Positions 35,416 to 43,843 of a DNA stretch of 64,000 nucleotides are shown here, piece by piece; position 1 is the stretch's first letter; each line of letters begins with the position of its first letter. Under the pieces are notes generated by a model. That model was not told where the DNA came from. It saw nothing but the letters and a program-made list of their open reading frames with translations, and searched no databases. Origin of the DNA: Stenotrophomonas rhizophila (GTDB taxonomy: Bacteria > Pseudomonadota > Gammaproteobacteria > Xanthomonadales > Xanthomonadaceae); NCBI RefSeq assembly GCF_003751305.1, contig NZ_RJKV01000001.1:1283586-1347585 (forward strand), written 5' to 3'. Both the position numbers and the translations under genes were made by a program.

Positions 35416-35811
35416 TTATTGCCCCGTGATCGCGGTGAGCATCGAGCGCACCTTGGATTCGACGAAGCTCAGCGAGGCGCGGTACTCCAGCGCGGCGCGG
35501 CCGTAGGCGGCACGTTCGGCATCCGGGTCGACGGTGTTGCCGTCGATGCTCGGCTGCACGCCCTCTTTGGCGATCTGGAACGGGTTCAACCCGCCGCCGA
35601 TCTCATAATGCTGTTCGTTGGTGGTTTTCATCAGGCCGTTTGCATCCAGGCCCTGGGCATTACGCAACGCGGCATCGAAATCCAGGTCCTGGGCCTTGTA
35701 GCCGGGGGTATCGGCGTTGCTCAGGTTGCTGGCGATCAGCTTCATCCGCTGCTCGCGCAACGGCATGGCCTGGGCATGGACACCCAGATAGTTGGAAATC
35801 AGATTGGGCAT
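35416..35811 (-). CDS. flgB: Flagellar proximal rod protein FlgB
   Basis: Proximal rod protein next to FliE. It has 131 residues with the N-terminal signature LGVHAQAMPLREQRMKLIAS followed by NLSNADTPGYKAQDLDF, and a C-terminal segment (AALEYRASLSFVESKVRSML) less Gln/Arg-rich than in the other rod proteins, as usual for FlgB. First gene of flgB-L, with a near-consensus sigma-54 promoter 33 bases upstream. Confidence 0.95.
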   Translation of the reverse strand: MPNLISNYLGVHAQAMPLREQRMKLIASNLSNADTPGYKAQDLDFDAALRNAQGLDANGLMKTTNEQHYEIGGGLNPFQIAKEGVQPSIDGNTVDPDAERAAYGRAALEYRASLSFVESKVRSMLTAITGQ

Positions 35812-35843
35812 GGCGCACTCCCACGGGACGATGCCAGGGGCAG

Positions 35844-35859
35844 TGCAAGCGGCGTGCCA
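35844..35859 (-). promoter_or_regulatory. Sigma-54 promoter of the flgB operon
   Basis: The minus-strand sequence TGGCACGCCGCTTGCA matches TGGCACG-N4-TTGCA at every specified base. It lies 33 bases before the flgB ATG, leaving a leader of roughly 20 bases. It should drive the eleven-gene flgB-L operon through FleQ and RpoN. Confidence 0.92.
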
Positions 35860-35918
35860 GAGGGCAAGGCGCGAAGATGCCTGGCGGCATGTTCACGCCA
35901 GGGACTTCAGCACCGGAG

Positions 35919-35942
35919 GGTAGATCCACGCCATGCGTGGAT
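35919..35942. repeat. GTAG-type palindromic REP element (copy 1)
   Basis: A GTAG head followed by an ATCCACGC-CAT-GCGTGGAT stem-loop. An identical 24-base copy lies at 35961-35984 in the same orientation. GTAG-headed short palindromes are the characteristic REP family of Stenotrophomonas. It lies between the cheV stop and the flgB promoter. Confidence 0.85.
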
Positions 35943-35960
35943 AAGGAAATCAGACCCGGG

Positions 35961-35984
35961 GGTAGATCCACGCCATGCGTGGAT
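35961..35984. repeat. GTAG-type palindromic REP element (copy 2)
   Basis: Exact second copy of the 24-base element at 35919-35942, separated by 18 bases and in direct orientation. The pair forms a small REP doublet that could also help terminate the cheV transcript. Confidence 0.85.
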
Positions 35985-36031
35985 GCCGTCCACCCAACGG
36001 GACGGGCGCCGGCGCCAGGGCCGGCCGCCCC

Positions 36032-36976
36032 TTACGCCGCCATCGCGACCTTGCGCAGGCGGTCCAGCAGGAAGTCCGCCAGCTCATGCGGGGAGTACTT
36101 GGCCACGAACGCATTCGCGCCGACCCGCTCGACCATCGCGTTGTTGAACACGCCCGACAGGGAGGTGTGCAGCAGCACGTAGAGGCCGGCCAGCCCCGGA
36201 TGACGCCGGATTTCCGTCGTCAGGGTGTAGCCATCCATCGCCGGCATCTCGATATCGGAGATCACCATCGCGTAGCGCTCGGCCGGGTTCTCCCCGGAGG
36301 CGTGGATCTGCAGGAGGTGGTCCAGCGCCTGTTTCCCGTCCGAGAGCAGGGTCGCCCCGACCCCCAGCTGGTCCAGCACGCTGCGGATCTGCTGGCGGGC
36401 CACGCGGGAGTCATCGACGACCAGGACCTGCATCGGCGGGGCATCGGCGGGCAGGGCCATCGACGGGTCCAGCACGGCCTCACCGCGCACCTGCGCGATA
36501 TCGGCCAGCACGCTTTCCACGTCGATCACCTGGATCAGCTCGCCCTGGAAACGGGTCACCGCGGTCAGATAGCTGGACTCGGCGCCCAGTTCCGGTGGGG
36601 GATGGATGTCTTCGACGGCAATGTTGACGATGCGTTCCACACCGCTGACCAGGAAGCCCTGGATGGAGCGGTTGAACTCGGTCACCACCAGGTAGCCCGG
36701 CGCCTTGTCGGCATCGGGTTCACGCTCGGGGTGGCCGATCGCCAGGCCCAGGTCCAGCACCGGCACCGAGCGGCCACGGACATCGGCCACACCGGCGAAC
36801 TGGCTGGGCAGGCCCGGCACCTGGAACAGGCCCGGGCGCCGCAGCACTTCCTGCACCTTGAAAACATTCACGCCAAAAAGCTGACGTCCGCCCAGCCGGA
36901 ACAGCAGCAGGGCCAGACGATTGTGGCCGGCCAGTCGCGTACGCTGGTCGATGCGGTTGAGCAGGTCATGGGACAT
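36032..36976 (-). CDS. cheV: Chemotaxis coupling protein CheV
   Basis: CheW-receiver fusion that couples chemoreceptors to CheA and can be phosphorylated. It has 314 residues from the ATG at 36976. The CheW-like domain (about 15-165) has LLFRLGGRQLFGVNVFKVQEV. The receiver domain (about 185-305) has LVVDDSRVAR, phospho-acceptor Asp in MVISDIEMPAMDGY and Lys in FVAKYSP. No Shine-Dalgarno sequence is visible upstream. A sigma-28-like -10 box ends seven bases before the start codon, so the mRNA may be leaderless. Confidence 0.95.
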   Translation of the reverse strand: MSHDLLNRIDQRTRLAGHNRLALLLFRLGGRQLFGVNVFKVQEVLRRPGLFQVPGLPSQFAGVADVRGRSVPVLDLGLAIGHPEREPDADKAPGYLVVTEFNRSIQGFLVSGVERIVNIAVEDIHPPPELGAESSYLTAVTRFQGELIQVIDVESVLADIAQVRGEAVLDPSMALPADAPPMQVLVVDDSRVARQQIRSVLDQLGVGATLLSDGKQALDHLLQIHASGENPAERYAMVISDIEMPAMDGYTLTTEIRRHPGLAGLYVLLHTSLSGVFNNAMVERVGANAFVAKYSPHELADFLLDRLRKVAMAA

Positions 36977-36983
36977 GGACTTG

Positions 36984-37010
36984 GTATCGGCGGCACCGGC
37001 GGCGACTTGA
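36984..37010 (-). promoter_or_regulatory. Sigma-28 promoter of cheV
   Basis: The minus-strand sequence TCAAGTCG-N11-GCCGATAC matches the FliA -10 at seven of eight bases with correct spacing; the -35 is weaker. The -10 box ends only seven bases before the cheV ATG, which would place transcription start at or next to the start codon. Confidence 0.6.
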
Positions 37011-37030
37011 GCGCCCTGCGCGCAGGAGTT

Positions 37031-37046
37031 CGGCATGACCCTTGCA
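37031..37046 (+). promoter_or_regulatory. Sigma-54 promoter of flgA
   Basis: The plus-strand sequence CGGCATGACCCTTGCA has GG and GC ten bases apart and a perfect TTGCA at -12; the -24 half deviates at two bases. It is 35 bases before the flgA ATG and divergent from the cheV promoter. Confidence 0.6.
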
Positions 37047-37081
37047 TCGAGCTGCGCATGATCCTTGCCCGTGGAGTGCCC

Positions 37082-37729
37082 ATGCGTTCTCTTGTCCTTG
37101 CCGCGCTGTTGCTGGCCGCGCCCGCCTGGGCCGCCGGTGGCTGGCAACCCGTGGAGAGCATCCGCCAGGCCGCGCTGGGCACGTTGCCGGCCGGCAGCGA
37201 AGGCGACACCACGCTGGATTCGGCACTGCGCCTGCCGGCGTGCGGTCAGCCGCTGGCCGCCCAGCCCACCGGCACCAGCACGGTGGAGGTCAGCTGCCCG
37301 GATGCCGGGGGCTGGCGCCTGTTCGTCCCTGTAAAGGTGCGGCGCAACCAGACCGTGCTCATTCTCAATAGAGGTGTGGCTGCTGGAGAAACCCTGGCAG
37401 CGGCCGATATCACCACTGGCCAGCGTGATGCGGCACGGATCGCCGGCGCTGCGCTGGCCGATCCGGCCGCGGCGGTTGGCCGGGTGGCACGCAGGACCCT
37501 GAGTGCCGGCAGCCTGCTGTCGGCCAACGATCTGGTTGCCCAGCGGCTGGTTCGGCGGGGCGACAGTGTCGCCCTGGTGTCCCGGCGCGGCGGGGTGGAG
37601 GTCCGGGTTGCCGGGCGCGCCATGGCCGACGCGGGCGAAAATGAGCGGGTCTCGGTCGAGAACCTCTCGTCGCGCAAGATCGTGCAGGGCACCGTGGCGG
37701 CCAGCGGTGACGTTTTAGTGACGCGCTGA
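37082..37729 (+). CDS. flgA: P-ring assembly chaperone FlgA
   Basis: Periplasmic chaperone needed for FlgI to form the P ring. It has 215 residues from the ATG at 37082, with GGAG seven bases upstream. The signal peptide (LVLAALLLAAPAWA-A) is followed by the FlgA/SAF-type domain with VPVKVRRNQTVLILNRGVAA and RTLSAGSLLSANDL, and a C-terminal ENLSSRKIVQGTVAASGDV block typical of FlgA. It is transcribed divergently from cheV and followed by flgM. Confidence 0.94.
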   Translation: MRSLVLAALLLAAPAWAAGGWQPVESIRQAALGTLPAGSEGDTTLDSALRLPACGQPLAAQPTGTSTVEVSCPDAGGWRLFVPVKVRRNQTVLILNRGVAAGETLAAADITTGQRDAARIAGAALADPAAAVGRVARRTLSAGSLLSANDLVAQRLVRRGDSVALVSRRGGVEVRVAGRAMADAGENERVSVENLSSRKIVQGTVAASGDVLVTR

Positions 37730-37780
37730 CCATATTTGTGAATACGGGCCACTTTCCTCGCGAAACCTGCAATATTCCCC

Positions 37781-37807
37781 TAAAGATGGCGGCTGATTGG
37801 CCGTTAT
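37781..37807 (+). promoter_or_regulatory. Sigma-28 promoter of flgM
   Basis: The sequence TAAAGATG-N11-GCCGTTAT matches FliA consensus spacing, and its -10 box is identical to that of the flagellin promoter. It lies 32 bases before the flgM ATG and gives the classic feedback in which FliA transcribes its own anti-sigma factor. Confidence 0.85.
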
Positions 37808-37838
37808 CCCTTGTGAACCGCAATCCCAGGACGAACCC

Positions 37839-38141
37839 ATGAGCCAGAAAATCGACGGCAACCTGCAGGCCACCGCCCATCTGCGCAGTGTTGCGCTCGG
37901 CAACAAGCCCAGCGTCAGCACCGATGCCCCGGCGCGCCCGGTGGAGGCTGCCGACAGCCTGCGCCTGACCGGCGAAGCCACCAGCCTGCAGGCCATGCAG
38001 CGTGAACTGTCCACGGCCCCGGCCATTGATGCCAACCGTGTCCAGGCCGTGCGTGATTCGCTGCAGAACGGCACCTACAAGATCAATCCCGACGCGATCG
38101 CTTCGCGCATGCTTGAGCTGGACCAGCAGCTGCAGGGATGA
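37839..38141 (+). CDS. flgM: Anti-sigma-28 factor FlgM
   Basis: Holds FliA inactive until the hook is complete, then is exported through the flagellum. It has 100 residues from the ATG at 37839 (CAGGA seven bases upstream); open frame before it is the promoter. It begins SQKIDGN, and the C-terminal FliA-binding region is conserved, with ANRVQAVRDSLQNGTYKINP followed by IASRMLELD. The stop overlaps the flgN start (ATGA). Confidence 0.95.
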   Translation: MSQKIDGNLQATAHLRSVALGNKPSVSTDAPARPVEAADSLRLTGEATSLQAMQRELSTAPAIDANRVQAVRDSLQNGTYKINPDAIASRMLELDQQLQG

Positions 38142-38476
38142 AGCTGGCGATGAGCGAGCCGCTGCAGCGCCTCAGCGATGCCTTGGACGTCGAGCGCCAG
38201 GCATTGGTCGAGCATGACGTGCAGGCCCTGATCCGCGCGACCGGTGCCAAGCTGGAGGCGTTGCGTGCCCTCGAGGCCGCATTGCCGCTCGGCCAGGCCG
38301 AGCGCGTGCAGGAGCTGGCCGAGCGCAATCGCGCCAACGGCGTGCTGCTCTCGCGGCGCCGCCGCGAGGTCAACTGGGCGCTGCGCCAACTCGGCCGCAG
38401 CGAAGATTCCTCGGCGTACGACGCCAAGGGCCAGTCGCACACGCTGCACACCCGGCGGCCGCTCGCGGTCGCCTGA
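38138..38476 (+). CDS. flgN: FlgK/FlgL export chaperone FlgN
   Basis: Cytoplasmic chaperone for the junction proteins FlgK and FlgL. The 112-residue helical product has the FlgN pattern of alternating Leu and Glu with E.QAL...D...L and a C-terminal LRQLGRSEDSSAYDAKGQ. It overlaps flgM by four bases. Sequence conservation in this family is low, but adjacency to flgM is diagnostic. Downstream are 79 bases without clear terminator before a histidine kinase gene. Confidence 0.88.
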   Translation: MKLAMSEPLQRLSDALDVERQALVEHDVQALIRATGAKLEALRALEAALPLGQAERVQELAERNRANGVLLSRRRREVNWALRQLGRSEDSSAYDAKGQSHTLHTRRPLAVA

Positions 38477-38555
38477 GCAGCCCGATCCGGCGGCCGCAGG
38501 CTGCCGACGATGACGTCACCGCGTATATTGGGCGCCTGTTTCCAGCCGCCTCGAT

Positions 38556-39785
38556 GTGACCGTGACCGTAACGTCTTCCCTTGTCACCGCCCCGTTGCCC
38601 CCGCATCCGGTTCTGCTCGCCCTGTTCGAGCGGATCAAGGAAGGGGTTCTGCTGTTTCGTGAGGACGGCAGCGTCGCGCTGGCCAACACCGCGGTCAGTG
38701 AGATCCTCGGCCAGGCCGAACGCGATGCCGACCTGACACCTGCGCAATGGCTGCGCCAACTGCTGCCGCCGGATGCGCTGGAGCAGGCACGCCTCCACGG
38801 CCACTGGAATGGCAGCCTGCCGGTGGGCGAGCGCATGGTCATCGCCCACGTCTACCATCATGACGATGGCGGTCAGCGGCACTATCTGGCGCTGTTCCGC
38901 CGTATCGAAGGCCAGGAAGACTACGAGCGTGAGCTGCAGCAGCGCCATGCCGAACTGCGCCAGGCTTACCTGCGCCTCAATGGCACCCAGGAAAAGCTCC
39001 TGCAGTCCGAAAAGATGGCCTCCATCGGCCAGCTGGCGGCCGGCGTGGCGCATGAGATCAACAACCCGATCGGTTACGTGCACTCCAACCTGGGCAGCCT
39101 GCAGGAATACCTGCGCAGCCTGTTCACCGTGATCGAAGCCTACGAGCGTGCGCTGCGCGCGCCCGACCCGAAGGCGCTGATCCCGGAGATCGACGACATC
39201 CGTCAGCGCTTCGACATCGATTTCATCAGCCGCGATCTGCCGCAGCTGATGGCCGAATCGCGCGAAGGCATCGAGCGGGTGACGCGCATCGTGCGCGATC
39301 TGAAGGACTTCTCGTATTCCGGCCGCGATGAATCGTGGAAGCTGGTCGACCTGCATGCCGGTCTGGAATCCACGATCAACATCATCTGGAACGAACTCAA
39401 GTACAAGGTGACCCTGCACCGCGAGTTCGGCCAGCTGCCGCTGGTGGAATGCCTGCCGTCGGAGTTGAACCAGGTCTACATGAACCTGCTGCTCAACGCT
39501 GGCCATGCCATCGCCGACCGCGGCACGATCAACGTGCGTACCGGCGTGGATGGCGAGACGGTCTGGGTGGAATTCGAGGATACCGGCGGTGGTATCTCAC
39601 CGGATCTGCGCCAGCGCATCTTCGATCCGTTCTTCACCACCAAGCCGGTCGGCAGCGGCACCGGGCTGGGGCTGTCGATCTCCTACAGCATCATCAACAA
39701 GCACCACGGCCGCATCGACCTGGACAGCACGCCGGGCGTAGGGTCGAAATTCCGCGTGGTGCTGCCGATCAAGCAGCCGCGCTGA
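38556..39785 (+). CDS. PAS-domain histidine kinase (soluble, HPK4-like)
   Basis: Cytoplasmic sensor kinase of 409 residues starting at GTG 38556. There is an N-terminal PAS-like domain (about 15-125, [20 protein letters not shown]) and a coiled linker. The phospho-acceptor His lies in [20 protein letters not shown]. The ATPase domain has the N-box [12 protein letters not shown]1 EDTGGGI, F-box FDPFFTTK and G2 GTGLGLSIS. No transmembrane segment is present. It is convergent with the GGDEF-EAL-REC regulator at 39832-41586, separated by a REP palindrome. In Xanthomonas such kinases (RavS/RavA) act on RavR and VemR; a similar partnership here is inference. Confidence 0.9.
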   Translation: MTVTVTSSLVTAPLPPHPVLLALFERIKEGVLLFREDGSVALANTAVSEILGQAERDADLTPAQWLRQLLPPDALEQARLHGHWNGSLPVGERMVIAHVYHHDDGGQRHYLALFRRIEGQEDYERELQQRHAELRQAYLRLNGTQEKLLQSEKMASIGQLAAGVAHEINNPIGYVHSNLGSLQEYLRSLFTVIEAYERALRAPDPKALIPEIDDIRQRFDIDFISRDLPQLMAESREGIERVTRIVRDLKDFSYSGRDESWKLVDLHAGLESTINIIWNELKYKVTLHREFGQLPLVECLPSELNQVYMNLLLNAGHAIADRGTINVRTGVDGETVWVEFEDTGGGISPDLRQRIFDPFFTTKPVGSGTGLGLSISYSIINKHHGRIDLDSTPGVGSKFRVVLPIKQPR

Positions 39786-39796
39786 TCGGACGGCAG

Positions 39797-39825
39797 GGTA
39801 GTGCCGGCCAGCGGCCGGTACTACC
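39797..39825. repeat. GTAG-type palindromic REP between convergent genes
   Basis: A GGTAGTGCCGGCC head with a complementary GGCCGGTACTACC arm round a short loop. It fills the 46-base gap between two convergent genes and could act as a bidirectional transcription stop. Same GTAG family as the elements at 35919 and 35961 but with a different stem. Confidence 0.85.
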
Positions 39826-39831
39826 TTGCCA

Positions 39832-41586
39832 TCACTCGTCTGCCGCGCCGGCGGCCACCATCGGCGAGGTATTCGCGCGGCGTTGTTCTTCATGCGTGCG
39901 GAACGCCTGATGGATATGCTTGCGCAGCTCATCGTCGTTCCACGGCTTGGTCAGGAACCGGTAGATCGCGCCGCGGTTGATCGCGTCCGTCACCGTGTTG
40001 AGGTCCGTGTAGCCGGACAGCACCAGCCGGATCGTGTCCGGGTAGAGCATCTTCACCCGGCCGAGGAACTCGGTGCCGCTCATGTCGCTCATGCGCTGAT
40101 CGGACAGGATCACCTGCACGTCGTTGATGGCCAGCAGATCGAACGCATCGCGCACGTTGCCGGCAGCGAGAATGCGGTAACCGTCGCGGCGGAACAGGCG
40201 CACCAGTGAGCGCAGCACGTTCTCCTCGTCGTCCAGCAGCAACAGCGTGCGATCCGGGCGGGTCTCGGCGAAGGCCTCCGGGCGCAGGTAGCGCCGGCGC
40301 AGGGTCATGCCGGCGGCATCGGCCGACATCGGTTCGCCGAACAGATAGCCCTGGAACACATCGCAGTCGTTGCGGCGCAGGAAGCCCAGCTGTGCCTGCG
40401 ATTCCACGCCGTTGGCGATCACCGTCATGCCCAGCTGGTGGCCCATGGCGATGATCGCGCGGGCGATCGCGGCCTCGCGGTTGCCGGCCGGCGCGCTCTT
40501 GATGAAGCTGCGGTCGATCTTCAGCTTGTCCACCGGGTAGCGGACCAGCGCGCTGAGGCTGGAATCACCGGTGCCGAAGTTGTCCAGGCTCAGGCTGATG
40601 CCTTCGTTGCGCAGGTTGACCAGCGTTTCGTGGACGAAGTTGACGTTGTTGGTCAGCGCGCTTTCGTTGATCTCCAGTGTGAGCATGTGCGCCGGCACGC
40701 CGGCCGCCTGCAGCAGCGACATCACCTCGGCGAAGAAGTTCGGGCGCAGCAGCTGCAGCGTGGAAACGTTGACCGCGATGGTGAAATCGTCGAAGCCCTG
40801 GTCGCGCCACAGCTTGGCCTGTTTCAAGGCGCCTTCCAGCACCCACGTGCCGATCTGCACGATGATGCCCAGCCGCTCTGCGGTGCGCATGAAGCGCTCC
40901 GGCACCAGCATGCCCAGCGTGGGCGACTGCCAGCGCAGCAGCGCCTCCATGCCGACCACGTGGCCGTCGCGGGCGCTCACCAGCGGCTGGTAACGCAGCT
41001 TGAGCTCGCCATTGGGGATCGCGTCGACAATCTGGCGCGCGATGATGCTCTCGCTGTGCGCGCTGGAGGGCGTATCCACCGCATGGATGCGCACCGCATT
41101 GCCGCCTTCGCGGGCGGCCTGGTGCAGCGCGTCTTCGGCGTGATCGAGCAGGCGCGACACGCCGGTGGCGTGTTCGGGGCACAGGCTCACGCCCAGCTTG
41201 CCGGTCATGAACAGCGTGTACGGCAGCACCGACAGCGGCAGCTCCAGCTGCTGGCGGATCTCCTCGGCCAGATCTTCGGGCAGCGGCATCTCGGCCGTGC
41301 GCGGCACCGCCAGCAGGAACTCATCGCTGCCATGCCGCCACAGCTTGCCGCGCCCGCGAAGGTGGTGCTGCAGGCGCTGGGCGACCAGGACCAGGGCCTG
41401 ATCGCCCACTTCGGCGCTCATGTTCTCGTTGACCGAGGCGAAGTGGTCGATGTCCACGTGCATCAGCATCAACGGCGTGCCGCCGGAGGCAGCCTCGGTC
41501 ACCATGGCCTGCAGTTCAGGGTTGCCGGCGCCCAGGCGGGGCGGTGCGTCCTCGATGCTGACCAGGGGCAGGGAAGGGTTCCACAT
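39832..41586 (-). CDS. ravR: GGDEF-EAL-REC response regulator (RavR-like) with degraded catalytic motifs
   Basis: A 584-residue protein with domain order GGDEF (about 30-170), EAL (about 180-425) and C-terminal receiver (about 435-560, LLLDDEEN and phospho-Asp in VILSDQRM). The order and the locus next to flgM-flgN match RavR of Xanthomonas, a c-di-GMP regulator of virulence and motility. The cyclase motif reads GSDEF (86-90). In the EAL domain, MEALLRW and KIDRSF are intact, but DDFGTG is DNFGTG (Asn 336) and AEGVE is ANGVE (Asn 392). These changes hit metal-ligand and general-base positions. It is probably reduced or inactive as an enzyme, and may act as a c-di-GMP receptor. It starts four bases after the kinase gene at 41591. 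Confidence 0.85.
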   Translation of the reverse strand: MWNPSLPLVSIEDAPPRLGAGNPELQAMVTEAASGGTPLMLMHVDIDHFASVNENMSAEVGDQALVLVAQRLQHHLRGRGKLWRHGSDEFLLAVPRTAEMPLPEDLAEEIRQQLELPLSVLPYTLFMTGKLGVSLCPEHATGVSRLLDHAEDALHQAAREGGNAVRIHAVDTPSSAHSESIIARQIVDAIPNGELKLRYQPLVSARDGHVVGMEALLRWQSPTLGMLVPERFMRTAERLGIIVQIGTWVLEGALKQAKLWRDQGFDDFTIAVNVSTLQLLRPNFFAEVMSLLQAAGVPAHMLTLEINESALTNNVNFVHETLVNLRNEGISLSLDNFGTGDSSLSALVRYPVDKLKIDRSFIKSAPAGNREAAIARAIIAMGHQLGMTVIANGVESQAQLGFLRRNDCDVFQGYLFGEPMSADAAGMTLRRRYLRPEAFAETRPDRTLLLLDDEENVLRSLVRLFRRDGYRILAAGNVRDAFDLLAINDVQVILSDQRMSDMSGTEFLGRVKMLYPDTIRLVLSGYTDLNTVTDAINRGAIYRFLTKPWNDDELRKHIHQAFRTHEEQRRANTSPMVAAGAADE

Positions 41587-41590
41587 GGGC

Positions 41591-43696
41591 TCAGTGTTCC
41601 AGAGAGTCGTGAGCCGTCGCGCCGGAGGCGCGGTACGGCAGGTAAAGGTCGATCAGGGTACCGGCGCCGTGCGCCGATTCAATGCGCAGGGTGCCACCCA
41701 CGCTCTGCGCGCGCTCGCGCATCACGATCAGGCCGAGGCCGCGCGGGCCTTCCGGGTCGAAGCCTTCGCCGTCATCGCGGACCTGCAGGTGCAGGCCCTG
41801 GTCGTCGACGTCGCGCAGGTGCAGATTGACCTGGCTGGCGCGCGCATGGCGCAGCACGTTGGTGAGGCTTTCCTGCGCGATGCGGAAACAGGCCTGCTCG
41901 ATATCGCCGGCCGGCCGGCGTGGCAGGGACTGGATATCCGGCAGCAGTTCGATCGCCGCCGAGCGGAACAGCACGCCGGCCTGCCAGCGCAGCGCCGCTT
42001 CCAGGCCCAGTGCATCGAGCTGCGGCGGGCGCAGCAGGGTGGAGATGTCGCGCAGCTTGCCCACGGTGGCGTCGGCCAGCTGGATGATCTGGGCCAGGTC
42101 CTCATCACGGCGCGCGGCATCCTGTTCGTCCTGCGCCGCGTAGGCGGACAGCTTCATCGCGGTGATGGCCTGGCCGATGTCGTCGTGCAGGTCGCGCGAG
42201 ATCGCCCGGCGTTCGTCTTCCTGCAGCGAGAACAGGCGGCCGGCCATGGCCTGCAGTTCGCGGTTGCTGGTCTCCAGCGCTTCACGGATGCGCTCGGGCT
42301 CGCTGAGGTCACGCACGATCAGCAGCTTGCAGTTGCGACCGCCGTAGCGCACATCGCCCACCGCCAGGCCGGCCTGGAAGCGCTGGCCGTTGAGCCGGCG
42401 CATGCCGATCACCTCGCCCGCACCGACGCTCTGCTGGGGCACCTGTGCGAACAGCTGTGCGCGGACCCGCGGCATATCATCAGCAGCGACCAGTCCGGCC
42501 AGTGGTTCGCCGAGCAGCGTCTGCTGGCCGTACCCGAACTGCGCCGCTGCGCAGGCATTGGCGTACAGCACATGCTCTTCGGAAAGGATCACCACGCCAT
42601 CGGGCAGCACCCGCACCAGCTCGCGGAACTGCTCCTCACGTTCGCGCAGCAGGCGCCGCGACTGCTCACGCTCGGTGACGTCCTGCAGGGTGCCAAGCAC
42701 GCGCGGCCGGCCGGCATCGTCCTGCCCGCTCTCGGCGCGCAGGTGCACCATCAGTGACCGTCCGTCCATGGCCAGCAGCGGCAACAGCACGTCGATCTGC
42801 ACCGGCTCACCGGAGCCCATGTCCTGCAGCAGCTGCTCGCTGAGCGCGGCGGTGGCCGGGTCGGCCGGCACCAGCAGCTCTTCGAAGCGATGCCAGCGGC
42901 GGGCTTCGGGCGGACGCCGGCCGAGCAGGCGATAGACCTGGTTGGCGTAGCGGCCCAGGCCCGTGGCCGGGTCGATCTCCCATGCACCGATGCGCGCCAT
43001 CTCGTGCGCCTCCTCGACCCGCGCCAGCGCCTGGTCGCGGCGCAGCAGGGCCTGGTCTTCACGGGTGCGGTCGATCGCGATCAGAAGGCGTGCACGGCGG
43101 CCGCCATAACTGATCAGATTGCTGCGCATCTCCATGCGCCGGGCGCTGCCATCGCTCAGGCAAAGATCGGCGGTGATCACGCACAGCTGCTCGGGGTTGT
43201 CGCGGATCTGCGCCAGCTTGGCTTCCAGCGCCGGGACATCGCCGGGCGGCCACAGGGCATTGATCGACATCGCGGTGAAGACGTCACGGCTGTAGCCGAA
43301 GAAGCTGGCGGCGGCGGGATTGACGTCCAGGATCGCCAGCGAATCCAGGTCATAGACCAGGATCGGCCCGGGGTTGCCTTCGAACATCTGGCGGTGGCGG
43401 GTCTCCGAGGACTCCAGGCGGGCATGGGTGCTCAGGACGTGCTGGGCCAGCGGGCGCAGCAGCAGATAGATCAGGGCGGCACTGGCGAGTACGAAGAAGG
43501 TGCCCTTGATGGTCTGCCATTGGGCCGCGGTCTGCATATCGCCGGCCACCACCTTGACCGCCGCGTCGCTGCACAGGATCCACACCAGCGCCAGCACCAG
43601 GTAGGCCACTACCACGCGCCAACGGTCGCGGCGCAGGTCGCGGGCCAGCGAGGTCGCGGCGGCGGGGGCGGGGTGGCCTGGCAGGTCGGTGGGCAT
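41591..43696 (-). CDS. Membrane multi-PAS histidine kinase of the HisKA_3 (NarX/UhpB) class
   Basis: A 701-residue sensor kinase. It has two N-terminal transmembrane helices (about residues 28-48 and 64-84) with almost no periplasmic loop, then three PAS modules (about 95-215, 235-345, 360-480). A HisKA_3 dimerisation domain carries the phospho-acceptor in RRAISRDLHDDIGQAITAMK. The HATPase has NVLRHARAS, VRDDGEGF and GLGLIVMRERAQSVGG. The gene is immediately upstream of, and surely co-transcribed with, the GGDEF-EAL-REC regulator, its likely partner. However, HisKA_3 kinases usually serve LuxR-type regulators, such as the one at 15612-16244. It is divergent from the PAS-GGDEF-EAL gene. Confidence 0.92.
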   Translation of the reverse strand: MPTDLPGHPAPAAATSLARDLRRDRWRVVVAYLVLALVWILCSDAAVKVVAGDMQTAAQWQTIKGTFFVLASAALIYLLLRPLAQHVLSTHARLESSETRHRQMFEGNPGPILVYDLDSLAILDVNPAAASFFGYSRDVFTAMSINALWPPGDVPALEAKLAQIRDNPEQLCVITADLCLSDGSARRMEMRSNLISYGGRRARLLIAIDRTREDQALLRRDQALARVEEAHEMARIGAWEIDPATGLGRYANQVYRLLGRRPPEARRWHRFEELLVPADPATAALSEQLLQDMGSGEPVQIDVLLPLLAMDGRSLMVHLRAESGQDDAGRPRVLGTLQDVTEREQSRRLLREREEQFRELVRVLPDGVVILSEEHVLYANACAAAQFGYGQQTLLGEPLAGLVAADDMPRVRAQLFAQVPQQSVGAGEVIGMRRLNGQRFQAGLAVGDVRYGGRNCKLLIVRDLSEPERIREALETSNRELQAMAGRLFSLQEDERRAISRDLHDDIGQAITAMKLSAYAAQDEQDAARRDEDLAQIIQLADATVGKLRDISTLLRPPQLDALGLEAALRWQAGVLFRSAAIELLPDIQSLPRRPAGDIEQACFRIAQESLTNVLRHARASQVNLHLRDVDDQGLHLQVRDDGEGFDPEGPRGLGLIVMRERAQSVGGTLRIESAHGAGTLIDLYLPYRASGATAHDSLEH

Positions 43697-43772
43697 GGGG
43701 CAGGGCGGGCCGATCGGGAAAGGCGAGCGTCATCTTACCTGTCCGGGATGAGGATGCAGGTGGCCGGAGCGC

Positions 43773-43799
43773 TCAATAATCCGCAAAACCCGCCGCTAA
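43773..43799 (+). promoter_or_regulatory. Possible sigma-28 promoter of the PAS-GGDEF-EAL gene
   Basis: TCAATAAT-N11-GCCGCTAA: the -10 box is identical to that of fliD and the spacing is exact; the -35 matches at only four of eight bases. It lies 44 bases before the GTG at 43844, which supports that start over an in-frame ATG at 43748, upstream of the promoter. Confidence 0.5.
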
Positions 43800-43843
43800 C
43801 GATTGCGTTCCCGGCTGTCGGGTGCGTTATCGGAGTTACAGGC

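Noticed and set aside
43748..43843. Upstream ATG for the PAS-GGDEF-EAL gene
   Set aside because: In frame, but it lies upstream of the candidate sigma-28 promoter and the extra residues lack PAS similarity; the GTG at 43844 has a better ribosome-binding site.
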